DNA of 64,000 bases, taken from contig NZ_JAYEES010000003.1 of NCBI RefSeq assembly GCF_034653275.1, positions 2,718,204 through 2,782,203 of the forward strand, in the 5' to 3' direction. A model generated the notes under the pieces. That model did not search any database. It was given only the letters and a program-made list of their open reading frames with translations, and had not been told where the DNA came from. Below, piece after piece: positions 17,801 to 25,702 of this stretch. Made by a program: the position numbers and the translations under genes. Source of the DNA: Nitrospirillum sp034653275. GTDB lineage: Bacteria; Pseudomonadota; Alphaproteobacteria; Azospirillales; Azospirillaceae. Numbering within the stretch: the first letter of the stretch is position 1; each line of letters begins with the position of its first letter.

Positions 17801-18832
17801 TCACCAGGTGGTGGGCTTGGGGTTGCGGTGGTTGAAATCCTTCTGGTGCCAATAGGGGTAGATCGGCTCCTTCTGGCTGGCCTGTTCCAGGCGCGTCACC
17901 TGGTCGGGCGTCAGCGACCAGCCGACGGCGCCCAGGTTCTGCCTCAGCTGTTCCTCATTGCGGGCGCCGATCACCAGGTTGGCCACGCCGGGCCTGGCCA
18001 GCAGCCAGTTCAGCGCCACTTGCGGCACCGTCTTGCTCGTCTCCGCCGCGACGGCGTCCAGCGCATCGACGACGGTGTAGAGATAGTCGTCATCCACCTT
18101 GGGCCCGCCGGCGGCGCCACCCGAGGCGATGCGGCCGGCCTGCGCCGGCTGGCCGCGCCGGATCTTGCCGGTCAGGCGGCCCCAGCCCAGGGGGCTCCAC
18201 ACCATCAGGCCCACGCCCTGGTCCAGGCCCAGGGGCATCAACTCCCACTCATACTCACGCCCCACCAGGGAGTAATAGCCCTGGTAGGCGACATAGCGGG
18301 CCAAGCCGTACCTCTCCGACGTCGCCAGCGCCTTCATCAGGTGCCAGCCGGAGAAGTTGGAGGCGCCGATGTAGCCGATCTTGCCGGCGGTGATCAGGTC
18401 GTCCAGTGCGCGCAGGGTCTCGTCCACCGGGGTGGTGGCGTCGAAGCCGTGCATGAAATAGAGGTCGATGTGGTCGGTGCCCAGCCGCTTCAGGCTGGCC
18501 TCGCACGCGCGGATCAGGTGATAGCGTGACGAGCCCACGTCGTTGGGGCCGTCCCCCATGGTGAAGGTGGCCTTGGTGGAGATGAGCACCTTGTCCCGCC
18601 GGCCCTTGACGGCCTGGCCCAGGATCTCCTCCGACGCGCCCCGGGAATAGACGTCGGCGGTGTCGAAGAAATTGACGCCCGCGTCCAGGCACAGATCCAC
18701 CAGGCGCGTGGCCTCGGCCACGTCGGTGCTGCCCCAGCGGTTGAAAAACTCCCCCGCCCCACCGAAGGTGCCGGTGCCGAAGCTGAGGACGGGAACCTTC
18801 AGGCCCGACCGTCCAAGTTGCCGATATTCCAT
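17801..18832 (-). CDS. Aldo/keto reductase
   Basis: 343 aa. NAD(P)H-dependent oxidoreductase with a TIM barrel. The catalytic tetrad is in place: Asp and Tyr in NFFDTADVYSRG, Lys in LISTKATF, His in LYFMHGFD. The NADPH-binding C-terminal part includes VIGARNEEQLRQNLGA. It resembles the AKR11/14-type general reductases. Start ATG at 18832 has GAGGG upstream. Substrate unknown; it is a singleton between an exported protein and the toxin-antitoxin pair. Confidence 0.92.
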   Translation of the reverse strand: MEYRQLGRSGLKVPVLSFGTGTFGGAGEFFNRWGSTDVAEATRLVDLCLDAGVNFFDTADVYSRGASEEILGQAVKGRRDKVLISTKATFTMGDGPNDVGSSRYHLIRACEASLKRLGTDHIDLYFMHGFDATTPVDETLRALDDLITAGKIGYIGASNFSGWHLMKALATSERYGLARYVAYQGYYSLVGREYEWELMPLGLDQGVGLMVWSPLGWGRLTGKIRRGQPAQAGRIASGGAAGGPKVDDDYLYTVVDALDAVAAETSKTVPQVALNWLLARPGVANLVIGARNEEQLRQNLGAVGWSLTPDQVTRLEQASQKEPIYPYWHQKDFNHRNPKPTTW

Positions 18833-18978
18833 GGTTTTTTCCCTCATGGGTTCATATGGCTGCCGCCGGCGCGTCCCCCTGCCTGGGGAGCGTCGGCGCC
18901 GGCAGTTGACCCCAGGAGGGCGCCGTGGGGGAAGCGTTTTCGTGTCGCGGTGGGGAGGTTCGCGACGACGCGGGACCG

Positions 18979-19269
18979 CTATCGATCCAACCGCGCCGGC
19001 CAATCGCGAGCGGCATGACGAACCGCCAGAATATCCACGGAGTTTTCCGTAATCTGATAAGCGATGATGAAATCCGTGCCCGAAATGACCAGCTCGCGCG
19101 TACCGTTGACGCGACCCTGCCGCCCTTTTTGAGGATGAGAACCCAACCCTTGCGCCTGGGCGCGGAGCGACTTGACCAGCTTGAGCGCGGCCGTCGAATT
19201 GAACTGGCTCAGATAATCGTGGATATCCACCAAGTTTCGTGTCGCCGGCCTGGTCCACCGCACCTTCAT
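18979..19269 (-). CDS. Type II toxin, RelE/ParE family
   Basis: 96 aa. The N-terminus VRWTRPATRNLVDIHDYLSQ and the C-terminal block GTRELVISGTDFIIAYQI...ILAVRHAARDWP are characteristic of ParE-like toxins, which either poison gyrase or cleave mRNA. Its start overlaps the antitoxin stop by four bases (ATGA), the usual coupled arrangement. A-T content is higher than in neighbours, as in many mobile toxin-antitoxin modules. Confidence 0.9.
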   Translation of the reverse strand: MKVRWTRPATRNLVDIHDYLSQFNSTAALKLVKSLRAQAQGLGSHPQKGRQGRVNGTRELVISGTDFIIAYQITENSVDILAVRHAARDWPARLDR

Positions 19270-19514
19270 CGGTCGGCTTCCGCCTCGAATTTCTCAAACA
19301 AGGCGTCCATCTCGGCGTCGGTGGCGAAGTCGCCTGCCGCCGCTGCTGCCAAGCCGGCCTGCACCTGGGCAGTCCACTGACGCTCCTCGGCGAGATAGCG
19401 TTCAATGGCCTCATTGACCACGAAATTGCGGGATCGGTTCTGTGCCTCGGCCAACTTGTCCAGCTCCGCTAAAATGGCGGGTTCGGTTCTTATGGAAAAG
19501 TTCTGGCTGGCCAT
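19266..19514 (-). CDS. Antitoxin, ribbon-helix-helix (CopG/ParD-like)
   Basis: 82 aa from ATG 19514, which has GGAGGG seven bases ahead; ATG 19529 would include that site. The N-terminal ribbon NFSIRTEPAILAELDKLAE and helices NRSRNFVVNEAIERYL form the DNA-binding RHH fold. The acidic C-terminus (ATDAEMDALFEKFEAEADR) is the likely toxin-binding arm. A three-half-site operator sits immediately upstream. Confidence 0.9.
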   Translation of the reverse strand: MASQNFSIRTEPAILAELDKLAEAQNRSRNFVVNEAIERYLAEERQWTAQVQAGLAAAAAGDFATDAEMDALFEKFEAEADR

Positions 19515-19535
19515 ATCCGCGCCCTCCAATCTCGA

Positions 19536-19562
19536 TGATTACAGGTGATTACGTTGTAATCA
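19536..19562. promoter_or_regulatory. Toxin-antitoxin operator candidate
   Basis: TGATTAC occurs at 19536 and 19546 and its inverse GTAATCA at 19556. Each begins 10 bp, one helical turn, after the last. The last two form the palindrome TGATTACGTTGTAATCA. It lies 22 bases before the antitoxin start, where RHH antitoxins autoregulate. Confidence 0.7.
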
Positions 19563-19595
19563 TGTGACGCTAAATCCCCTGGTCGTCAACACCAC

Positions 19596-20081
19596 TCACG
19601 CCTCCTCCTCGAACACCGGGTAGGTCCCGAAGTCGCGGATGGGGCGGAGCACGACGTTGCTGACCACGCGGGCGACACCCATCTCGGCATCGTCGATCCA
19701 GCTGTCGGTCAGTTCCTGGTAGGTCTCAAGGTCGCGGCAGACCAGCTTGGCAATGTAGTCGTAGGGGCCGCTGACCTCGAAGCACTCGATGACCTCGGGC
19801 ACCTCGCGCAGGCGGCGCTCGAAGGCGCTGGTGCGCTGGCGGCCTTGTTTTTCCAGGGAGATCTGGGCCAGGACGAAGACGCAGGATTGGATGCGGCGCA
19901 CGTCCACCTGGGCCTGGTAACGCACGATGACGCCCTCGCGCTCCAGCCGGCGCACCCGTTCCAGGCAGGGGCGGGCGGAGAGGCCCACCCGTTCCGACAG
20001 GGCCTGGTTGGTGATGCGGCCGTCGGCCTGCAGTTCCGTCAGGATCTTGATGTCGATGGCGTCAAGCTTGCGCGGCTTCAA
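19596..20081 (-). CDS. Lrp/AsnC family transcriptional regulator
   Basis: 161 aa. The N-terminal winged helix-turn-helix (LDAIDIKILTELQADGRITNQALSERVGLSARPCLERVRRLEREGVI, in pieces) is followed by the RAM ligand-binding domain (FEVSGPYDYIAKLVCRDLETYQELTDSWI). Start is read as TTG 20081; no better start is visible. It stands beside DDAH-like and ornithine aminotransferase genes on the same strand, so it probably senses an amino acid of that pathway and controls them. Confidence 0.9.
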   Translation of the reverse strand: MKPRKLDAIDIKILTELQADGRITNQALSERVGLSARPCLERVRRLEREGVIVRYQAQVDVRRIQSCVFVLAQISLEKQGRQRTSAFERRLREVPEVIECFEVSGPYDYIAKLVCRDLETYQELTDSWIDDAEMGVARVVSNVVLRPIRDFGTYPVFEEEA

Positions 20082-20172
20082 GGCGGGGTCCGATGGGGCG
20101 GGAGATTGGGCATCAGCTTAAGCGCCAAACCTCCCGCCCCCAAAGACTTTGGTAAACCACCGGCGTGAACAG

Positions 20173-20289
20173 CTCATGCCGGTGCAGGCCCCGACCGGGG
20201 CCGCCGGAACTTTCCGGGGAGCGATAGCGGACTGGAAAGTGAGGACAAGGCAAGCGGCCGGATGGCCGCGCCCGCCGTTTGAGGGGGCC
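20173..20289 (+). repeat. Dispersed structured element, family A, copy A2
   Basis: Fills the gap between the Lrp and DDAH-like genes and touches the DDAH stop codon. Stems: 20187-20192 with 20197-20202 (GGCCCC/GGGGCC), 20209-20215 with 20234-20240 (ACTTTCC/GGAAAGT), and 20254-20259 with 20264-20269 (GCGGCC/GGCCGC). All three are perfect and differ in sequence from the stems of A1 or A3. Confidence 0.75.
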
Positions 20290-21189
20290 TTAAACCGACA
20301 CCCGATCCAGTTTCAGGATCAGGCAGAAGGCCGAGCCGCCGGACAGGCCGAAGTCGCTGACCGGCGTCTCGTGCACGCGGTAGCCGCGTTCCGTCAGCAT
20401 GCCGCGCAGGGCCGGGCTGGCGGTGGCCAGCACGATATCGCGTCCCAGGTTCACGGCGTTGACGGCCAGGGTGCAGGCATCGGGTTCCGGCGCCACGATC
20501 AGGTTTTCGGCGCCGAAGCGCTCCAGGATGCGGGCGTTGCCCTCGGCGGAGAAGGCGCCGGGGAAGTACAGCACCTCGCCGCCCGTCAGGGGGCAGAGGC
20601 AGGTGTCCATGTGATAGAAGCGCGGATCGACCAGTTCCAGCGCCTCGACCTCCATGCCGAACAGGTCGCGCACCACGGGGGCCGCCGCCTTGTCGGAGCG
20701 CTGGCCGTAGCCCAGCCAGAAGGTGCGGCGCACGGGGTCCCACACGCAGTCACCCGCCCCCTCCAGCACCACGCCGTCCGGCATGTCGTGCACCTCGGTC
20801 AGCAGGCCCCGGTCCTTCAGCGCGTCGAAGGTGCGGCGGAACACCGGCGTCTCGCCCTGGCGCTGCGGATGGCGGAAGGTCGCCACCAGGGCCTTGCCGT
20901 CCAGCACCACGGCGGCGTTGGCGGTGAACACCATGTCGGGCAGGCCGGCATGGGGCACGGCGAACTCCAGCTCAACCCCCAGGCCACGCAGGGTGGCCAC
21001 CAGCCGTTCCCAGCCGCTGGACGAGCGCGCGCCCAGCAGGGCGCCCTCCTCCTGCCAGCGATCGGGCCGCATCCAGGGATTGATGGCGTAACTGACCTCG
21101 AAATGGTCGGGCGCGCACATCAGGATGCGACCGCCGGGCAGGGCGTCGGTGACGGCAGCGGCGGCGGTGGCCAGGCGGGTGTCGGGCAT
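20290..21189 (-). CDS. Dimethylarginine dimethylaminohydrolase/amidinotransferase-family hydrolase
   Basis: 299 aa. Guanidine-modifying fold (pentein). HFEVSYAINPWM, PDMVFTANAAVV, FYHMDTCLCPL (with the catalytic-type His) and the C-terminal SGGSAFCLILKL, carrying the nucleophile cysteine position, match the DDAH/arginine-deiminase-related family. The exact substrate (arginine, dimethylarginine or a related guanidine) cannot be read off. With ornithine aminotransferase 35 bases upstream and an Lrp regulator downstream, a role in arginine-ornithine catabolism is inferred. Confidence 0.88.
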   Translation of the reverse strand: MPDTRLATAAAAVTDALPGGRILMCAPDHFEVSYAINPWMRPDRWQEEGALLGARSSSGWERLVATLRGLGVELEFAVPHAGLPDMVFTANAAVVLDGKALVATFRHPQRQGETPVFRRTFDALKDRGLLTEVHDMPDGVVLEGAGDCVWDPVRRTFWLGYGQRSDKAAAPVVRDLFGMEVEALELVDPRFYHMDTCLCPLTGGEVLYFPGAFSAEGNARILERFGAENLIVAPEPDACTLAVNAVNLGRDIVLATASPALRGMLTERGYRVHETPVSDFGLSGGSAFCLILKLDRVSV

Positions 21190-21224
21190 GGGTGGGGTTC
21201 CCCGGATGTTGTTGTCGGTTGGGT

Positions 21225-22463
21225 TCAGGCCAGCGCCGCCAGGGTCTCGGCCAGGCGGTCCACCGCCCAGTCCAGATCCTCCGGCGCGATCATCAGCGGC
21301 GGCGCCAGGCGCACCACCGTGTCGTGGGTTTCCTTGGACAGGACGCCGCGGCGCATCCAGTCCTCCACCACCTGGCGGGCGGTGGCGCGGGCGGGGTCGA
21401 TCTCCAGTCCCACCCACAGGCCCAGGCCCCGGATGTCGCGGATGAGGGGGCTGTTCAGGCCACGCAGGCGGTCCATCAAGTGGGCGCCCAGCGTGGCACT
21501 GCGCTGGACCAGACCTTCGTCCTCGATCACCGCCAAGGCCTCCAAGCCCACGGCGGCGGCCAGCGGGTTACCGCCGAAGGTGGAGCCGTGGCTGCCGGGG
21601 TCGAACACGTCGATGACATCCTGGCGCGCGACGAAGGCGGAAACGGGCAGCACACCACCGCCCAGCGCCTTGCCCAGGCACAGGCCGTCGGGCCGGATGC
21701 CCTCATGCTGATGCGCGAACCAGCGGCCGGTGCGGCCCAGGCCGGACTGGATCTCATCCAGGATCATCAGGATACCGGCGCGGTCGCAGGCGGCGCGCAC
21801 ACCCTTGAGGTAGCCGGCCGGCGGCAGGACGATGCCGGCCTCCCCCTGGATGGGCTCCAGCAGCACGGCCGCCGTGTTGGGCCCGATGGCCGCCGTCAGG
21901 GCGTCCAGGTCGCCGAAGGGCACGACGCGGAAGCCGGGGGTGTAGGGGCCGAAGCCTTCCCGGTAGGCCTCTTCGGAGGAGAAGCTGATGATGGTGGTGG
22001 TGCGGCCGTGGAAATTGCCGCTGGCCACGATGATCTCCGCCTGGTTGGCGGGAATGCCGCGATGGCGGTAGCCCCAGCGGCGGGCGGCCTTCACCGCCGT
22101 CTCCACCGCCTCCGCCCCGCTGTTCATGGGACAGGCGCCGTCCAGGCCCGTCAGGGCGCACAGGCGCTCCAGGAAGGGTCCCAGCTTGTCGGTGTGGAAG
22201 GCGCGGGAGACGACCGCCACCTTGGACGCCTGCTCGGTCAGGGCCTTGAGGATGCGGGGATGGCTGTGCCCGACATTGACGGCGGAATAGGCGCTCATCA
22301 TGTCCAGGTAGCGGCGGCCGGCATCATCGTGCACCCAGGCGCCCTGGGCCCGGGTGATGACCACGGGCAGCGGCTTGTAGGTGTGGGCGCACCACCGGTC
22401 CTCCAGGGCGATGGGCCCAGGGGACGGGGCTTTGCCGATGTCGCCGTTCAGCCGCTGGTCCAT
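21225..22463 (-). CDS. rocD: Ornithine--oxo-acid aminotransferase
   Basis: 412 aa, class III PLP aminotransferase converting ornithine to glutamate semialdehyde. NSGAEAVETAVKAARRWGY, the substrate/PLP motif ILDEIQSGLGRTGRWFA and the PLP lysine in CLGKALGGGVLPVSAF are present; HGSTFGGNPLAAAVGLEAL is typical of OAT. Start ATG 22463 has GTGGAGG ahead. Together with the DDAH-like gene it would pass arginine-derived ornithine towards glutamate and proline. Confidence 0.93.
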   Translation of the reverse strand: MDQRLNGDIGKAPSPGPIALEDRWCAHTYKPLPVVITRAQGAWVHDDAGRRYLDMMSAYSAVNVGHSHPRILKALTEQASKVAVVSRAFHTDKLGPFLERLCALTGLDGACPMNSGAEAVETAVKAARRWGYRHRGIPANQAEIIVASGNFHGRTTTIISFSSEEAYREGFGPYTPGFRVVPFGDLDALTAAIGPNTAAVLLEPIQGEAGIVLPPAGYLKGVRAACDRAGILMILDEIQSGLGRTGRWFAHQHEGIRPDGLCLGKALGGGVLPVSAFVARQDVIDVFDPGSHGSTFGGNPLAAAVGLEALAVIEDEGLVQRSATLGAHLMDRLRGLNSPLIRDIRGLGLWVGLEIDPARATARQVVEDWMRRGVLSKETHDTVVRLAPPLMIAPEDLDWAVDRLAETLAALA

Positions 22464-22771
22464 GATGTCCTCCACCTTATCCCGGTCTCGTTACCCTGGA
22501 TGGTGGCATGGGCGCGGCAGCCGAAACGGTCGAAGTTCGCGAGCGGCGCGACAGAACCGGGCGGCGGGTGGTGCGCCGGGCACACCGTTTCTGTCCTGCC
22601 GCCTTTGCGCCTGCGGCATGGGAAAGAGGCGGGACGGGCGAACCGCCGGCGGCCTATAAAGGTTTATCAGGTCGGAAATTCGGACGCGCCGCTTGCCATC
22701 GCGCGCGGAAATCCCGATTTTCCCAATAGGTTCGCACCTCCTCCCCCACCAGGATCAGGGAACAGACAGCC
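22464..22771. other. Intergenic region between divergent rocD and gpmI
   Basis: About 300 bases. No supported gene, repeat or clear operator. A short AT-rich stretch (CTATAAAGGTTTATC, near 22652) is the most promoter-like part. Confidence 0.4.
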
Positions 22772-24361
22772 ATGGCCGCCACCGACAAGACCAGCAAAGC
22801 CCCCCGCCCCGTGGTGCTGTGCATCATGGACGGCTGGGGCTATCGGGAAGAGGTGGCGGACAACGCCGTCGCCCAGGGCAACACCCCCAACTACGACCGC
22901 CTGTGGACGGACTGCCCGCACGGCCTGCTGTCCGCCAGCGAGGAGGATGTGGGCCTGCCCGCCGGCCAGATGGGCAATTCCGAGGTGGGGCACATGAACC
23001 TGGGCGCCGGCCGCGTCGTGTTCCAGGACCTGCCCATGATCGACCGCGCCATCGCCCAGGGCGAGTTCGAAACCAACGCGGCGCTGACCTCGTTCAAGGC
23101 CGCGCTGAAGAAGTCGGGCGGCACCGCCCACATCCTGGGCCTGGCCTCGCCCGGCGGCGTGCACAGCCACCAGGACCACATGGTGGCCCTGGCCCGCACC
23201 CTGGCCCGGGCCGGAATCCCCGTGGCCCTGCACGCCTTCACCGACGGCCGCGACGTGCCGCCGCAGAGCGCGTTGGAGCAGCTGGCCGCCATCGAGGCCG
23301 GCCTGAAGGACGCCCCCGGCGCCCAAATCCCGCCCAGGATCGCCACGGTGGACGGCCGCTACTACGCCATGGACCGCGACAAGCGCTGGGATCGGGTGGA
23401 GAAGGCCTACCGCGCCCTGGTGTCCGCCCAAGGCGAGACGGCCGCCAGCGCCGAGGCGGCGGTGAAGCAGAGCTATGACGCCGACAAGCACGATGAATTC
23501 ATCCTGCCCACCGTCATCGGCGATTACGCCGGGATGAAGGACGGCGACGGCGTGCTGATGGCCAACTTCCGCGCCGACCGCGCCCGCGAGATCCTGTCCG
23601 CCCTGGTGGAGCCGGAGTTCAGTGGCTTCGATCGCGGCGCGCCCGTGAAGTTCGCCGCCCAGCTGGGCATGGTGGAATATTCCTCCGCGCTGGCCAAGGT
23701 TCTGCCGGCCATCTTCCCGCCCAAGGAAATCCGCCACACCCTGGGCGAGATCGTGTCGCAGAAGGGCCTGAAGCAGCTGCGCATCGCCGAGACGGAGAAG
23801 TACCCCCACGTCACCTTCTTCTTCAACGGCGGCGAGGAGAAGGTTTACGAGGGGGAGGAGCGCATCCTGGTCCCCTCGCCCAAGGTGGCGACCTATGACC
23901 TGCAGCCGGAAATGTCGGCTGACGAGCTGACGGACAAGCTGGTGGCTGCGGTGGACAGCGGCGCCTTCGACCTGGTGGTGGTGAACTACGCCAATCCGGA
24001 CATGGTGGGCCATTCCGGCATCCTGGCCGCCGCGGTGAAGGCGGTGGAGGCGGTGGATCGCAGCATCGGCCGGCTGGAGGCCGCGGTGAAGCGCCAGGGC
24101 GGCGCCCTGCTGATCACCGCCGACCACGGCAATTGCGAACTGATGAAGGACCCGGAGACGGGCGGCCCGCACACCGCCCACACCCTGGACCTGGTCCCCG
24201 CCATCCTGGTGAACGCCCCGGCCGACGTGGTGCGGCTGGAGCGGGGCAAGCTGGCCGACGTCGCCCCCACCCTGCTGGAGCTGATGGGCCTGCCGCAGCC
24301 GGAGGAGATGACGGGCCATTCCCTGCTGGTCCGCGACGCGGCGCGCGCGGCGGCCGAATAA
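22772..24361 (+). CDS. gpmI: 2,3-bisphosphoglycerate-independent phosphoglycerate mutase
   Basis: 529 aa. Mn-dependent interconversion of 3- and 2-phosphoglycerate. The catalytic serine lies in GQMGNSEVGHMNLGAGR. HSHQDHM, DGRDVPPQSA and the metal site in TADHGNCELMKDPETGGPHTAHT (in pieces) are all conserved. Length is typical. It begins the gpmI-envC-ctpA-yibQ operon; the gap to envC is 29 bases. Confidence 0.97.
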   Translation: MAATDKTSKAPRPVVLCIMDGWGYREEVADNAVAQGNTPNYDRLWTDCPHGLLSASEEDVGLPAGQMGNSEVGHMNLGAGRVVFQDLPMIDRAIAQGEFETNAALTSFKAALKKSGGTAHILGLASPGGVHSHQDHMVALARTLARAGIPVALHAFTDGRDVPPQSALEQLAAIEAGLKDAPGAQIPPRIATVDGRYYAMDRDKRWDRVEKAYRALVSAQGETAASAEAAVKQSYDADKHDEFILPTVIGDYAGMKDGDGVLMANFRADRAREILSALVEPEFSGFDRGAPVKFAAQLGMVEYSSALAKVLPAIFPPKEIRHTLGEIVSQKGLKQLRIAETEKYPHVTFFFNGGEEKVYEGEERILVPSPKVATYDLQPEMSADELTDKLVAAVDSGAFDLVVVNYANPDMVGHSGILAAAVKAVEAVDRSIGRLEAAVKRQGGALLITADHGNCELMKDPETGGPHTAHTLDLVPAILVNAPADVVRLERGKLADVAPTLLELMGLPQPEEMTGHSLLVRDAARAAAE

Positions 24362-24390
24362 GCCGACACCCGAGTGAGCGCAGCCCCGGC

Positions 24391-25701
24391 GTGATTCCGC
24401 ACACGGCCCCGTTCCGATTGTTGCCCCTGGTGCTGGCCCTGCTGGCGCCGGGACCGGCATGGGCCGAGCACGCCCCGCCGGTGGTGCTGACGCCCGTGGC
24501 GCAGACGACGGCGCCGCAAGGCGCCGCCGTCCCCCGGGACGCCCAGCGCCAACTGGACAAGGTGGAAAAGGACCTGAAGGCCGACCAGGCCCGCAAGGCC
24601 GAGCTGGACGCCAAGAACGACGCCCTGGAGCGCGAGCTGGCCGACCTGCGCGCCAAGTCCGTGGCGGTGGCCGAGGACCAGCGCCGCCAGGACGAGGCCC
24701 TGCGGACCGTGGAGCAGTCGCTGGCCGGCCTCGCCGCCAACGAGCAGGAGCAGGTGGCCCGGATCGACGCCGACCGCGCCGCCCTGGCCGACCTGTTGGG
24801 CGCCCTGCAGCGCCTATCCCGCCTGCCGCCGGAGGCCATGGTCGCCCGGCCGGAGGCGCCGGGGGAGATGGTGAAGAGCGCCCTGCTGCTGCGCGAGGCC
24901 ATTCCCCAGCTGAAGAAGCGGGCGGACGCCCTGGCGGCGCAGTTGCGCGACCTGGCCGCCCTGCGCCAGAAGCTGGCGGACAAGCGCGCCCAGGCCCTGG
25001 CGGCGAAAAAGGACCTGGAAAAGCGCGAGGGGGAGTTGCGCGACCTGGTGTCGCGCCGTGAGGCCCTGTCGCAGGCCAACGACGCCGAGCTGCAGGACGT
25101 GGCGGGCCACATGGCGGTGTTGGCCACCCAGGCCGGCGACCTGCGCGACCTGGTGGAAAAGCTGGAGGCGGAACGCAAGGCCGCCGCCGAACGCGCCCGC
25201 CAGGCGGAGGCGCAGAAGCGCCAGCTGGCCGAGGAGGCGCGGCAGAAAAAGGCGCAGGATCGGCTGGCCGCCATGGGCCGCACGCCCAAGGATGTGCCGG
25301 GCGGCATGGCGCTGGGCGGCATGACCCTGCCGGTGGCCGGCCCCGTGGCCCAGCGCTATGGCGAGCAGGACGCCGTGGGCACCACCAGCCGCGGCGTGCG
25401 CATCAGCGCCCGCGCCGGGTCGCCGGTGGTGGCGCCGTATGAGGGATCGGTGGTCTTCGCCGGCCCCTTCAAGGGATATGGCCTTATCTTGATCGTCGAG
25501 CACCCCAATGGCTATCATAGCCTGATCGCGGGATTGGGTCGGATCGATACGCGGGTGGGACAACGTGTGTTGACCGGCGAGCCCATGGGCGCCATGGCCA
25601 GCGACGGGACCCCCACATTGTATTTCGAGTTGCGGCGGGGCGGTCAGCCGATCAATCCCCTGCGCGGCTTCGCGGGCACCGAGGGTAAAGGACAAGGGTG
25701 A
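24391..25701 (+). CDS. envC: EnvC-like murein hydrolase activator with degenerate LytM domain
   Basis: 436 aa from GTG 24391, which gives a signal peptide (LLPLVLALLAPGPAWA). A long Ala/Glu/Lys/Arg-rich coiled coil (about residues 50-290) is followed by a C-terminal M23/LytM domain (VAQRYGEQDAVGTTSRGVRI...). The zinc ligands of active M23 enzymes are missing: the usual HxGxD position reads SRGVRI and the usual HLHFE reads TLYFE. It is therefore expected to activate amidases rather than cut peptidoglycan, as E. coli EnvC does. It ends one base before ctpA. Confidence 0.9.
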   Translation: MIPHTAPFRLLPLVLALLAPGPAWAEHAPPVVLTPVAQTTAPQGAAVPRDAQRQLDKVEKDLKADQARKAELDAKNDALERELADLRAKSVAVAEDQRRQDEALRTVEQSLAGLAANEQEQVARIDADRAALADLLGALQRLSRLPPEAMVARPEAPGEMVKSALLLREAIPQLKKRADALAAQLRDLAALRQKLADKRAQALAAKKDLEKREGELRDLVSRREALSQANDAELQDVAGHMAVLATQAGDLRDLVEKLEAERKAAAERARQAEAQKRQLAEEARQKKAQDRLAAMGRTPKDVPGGMALGGMTLPVAGPVAQRYGEQDAVGTTSRGVRISARAGSPVVAPYEGSVVFAGPFKGYGLILIVEHPNGYHSLIAGLGRIDTRVGQRVLTGEPMGAMASDGTPTLYFELRRGGQPINPLRGFAGTEGKGQG

Positions 25702-25702
25702 G

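Noticed and set aside
22508..22729. Small plus-strand frames between rocD and gpmI
   Set aside because: Low-quality composition and no start signal; they lie where the divergent promoters must be.
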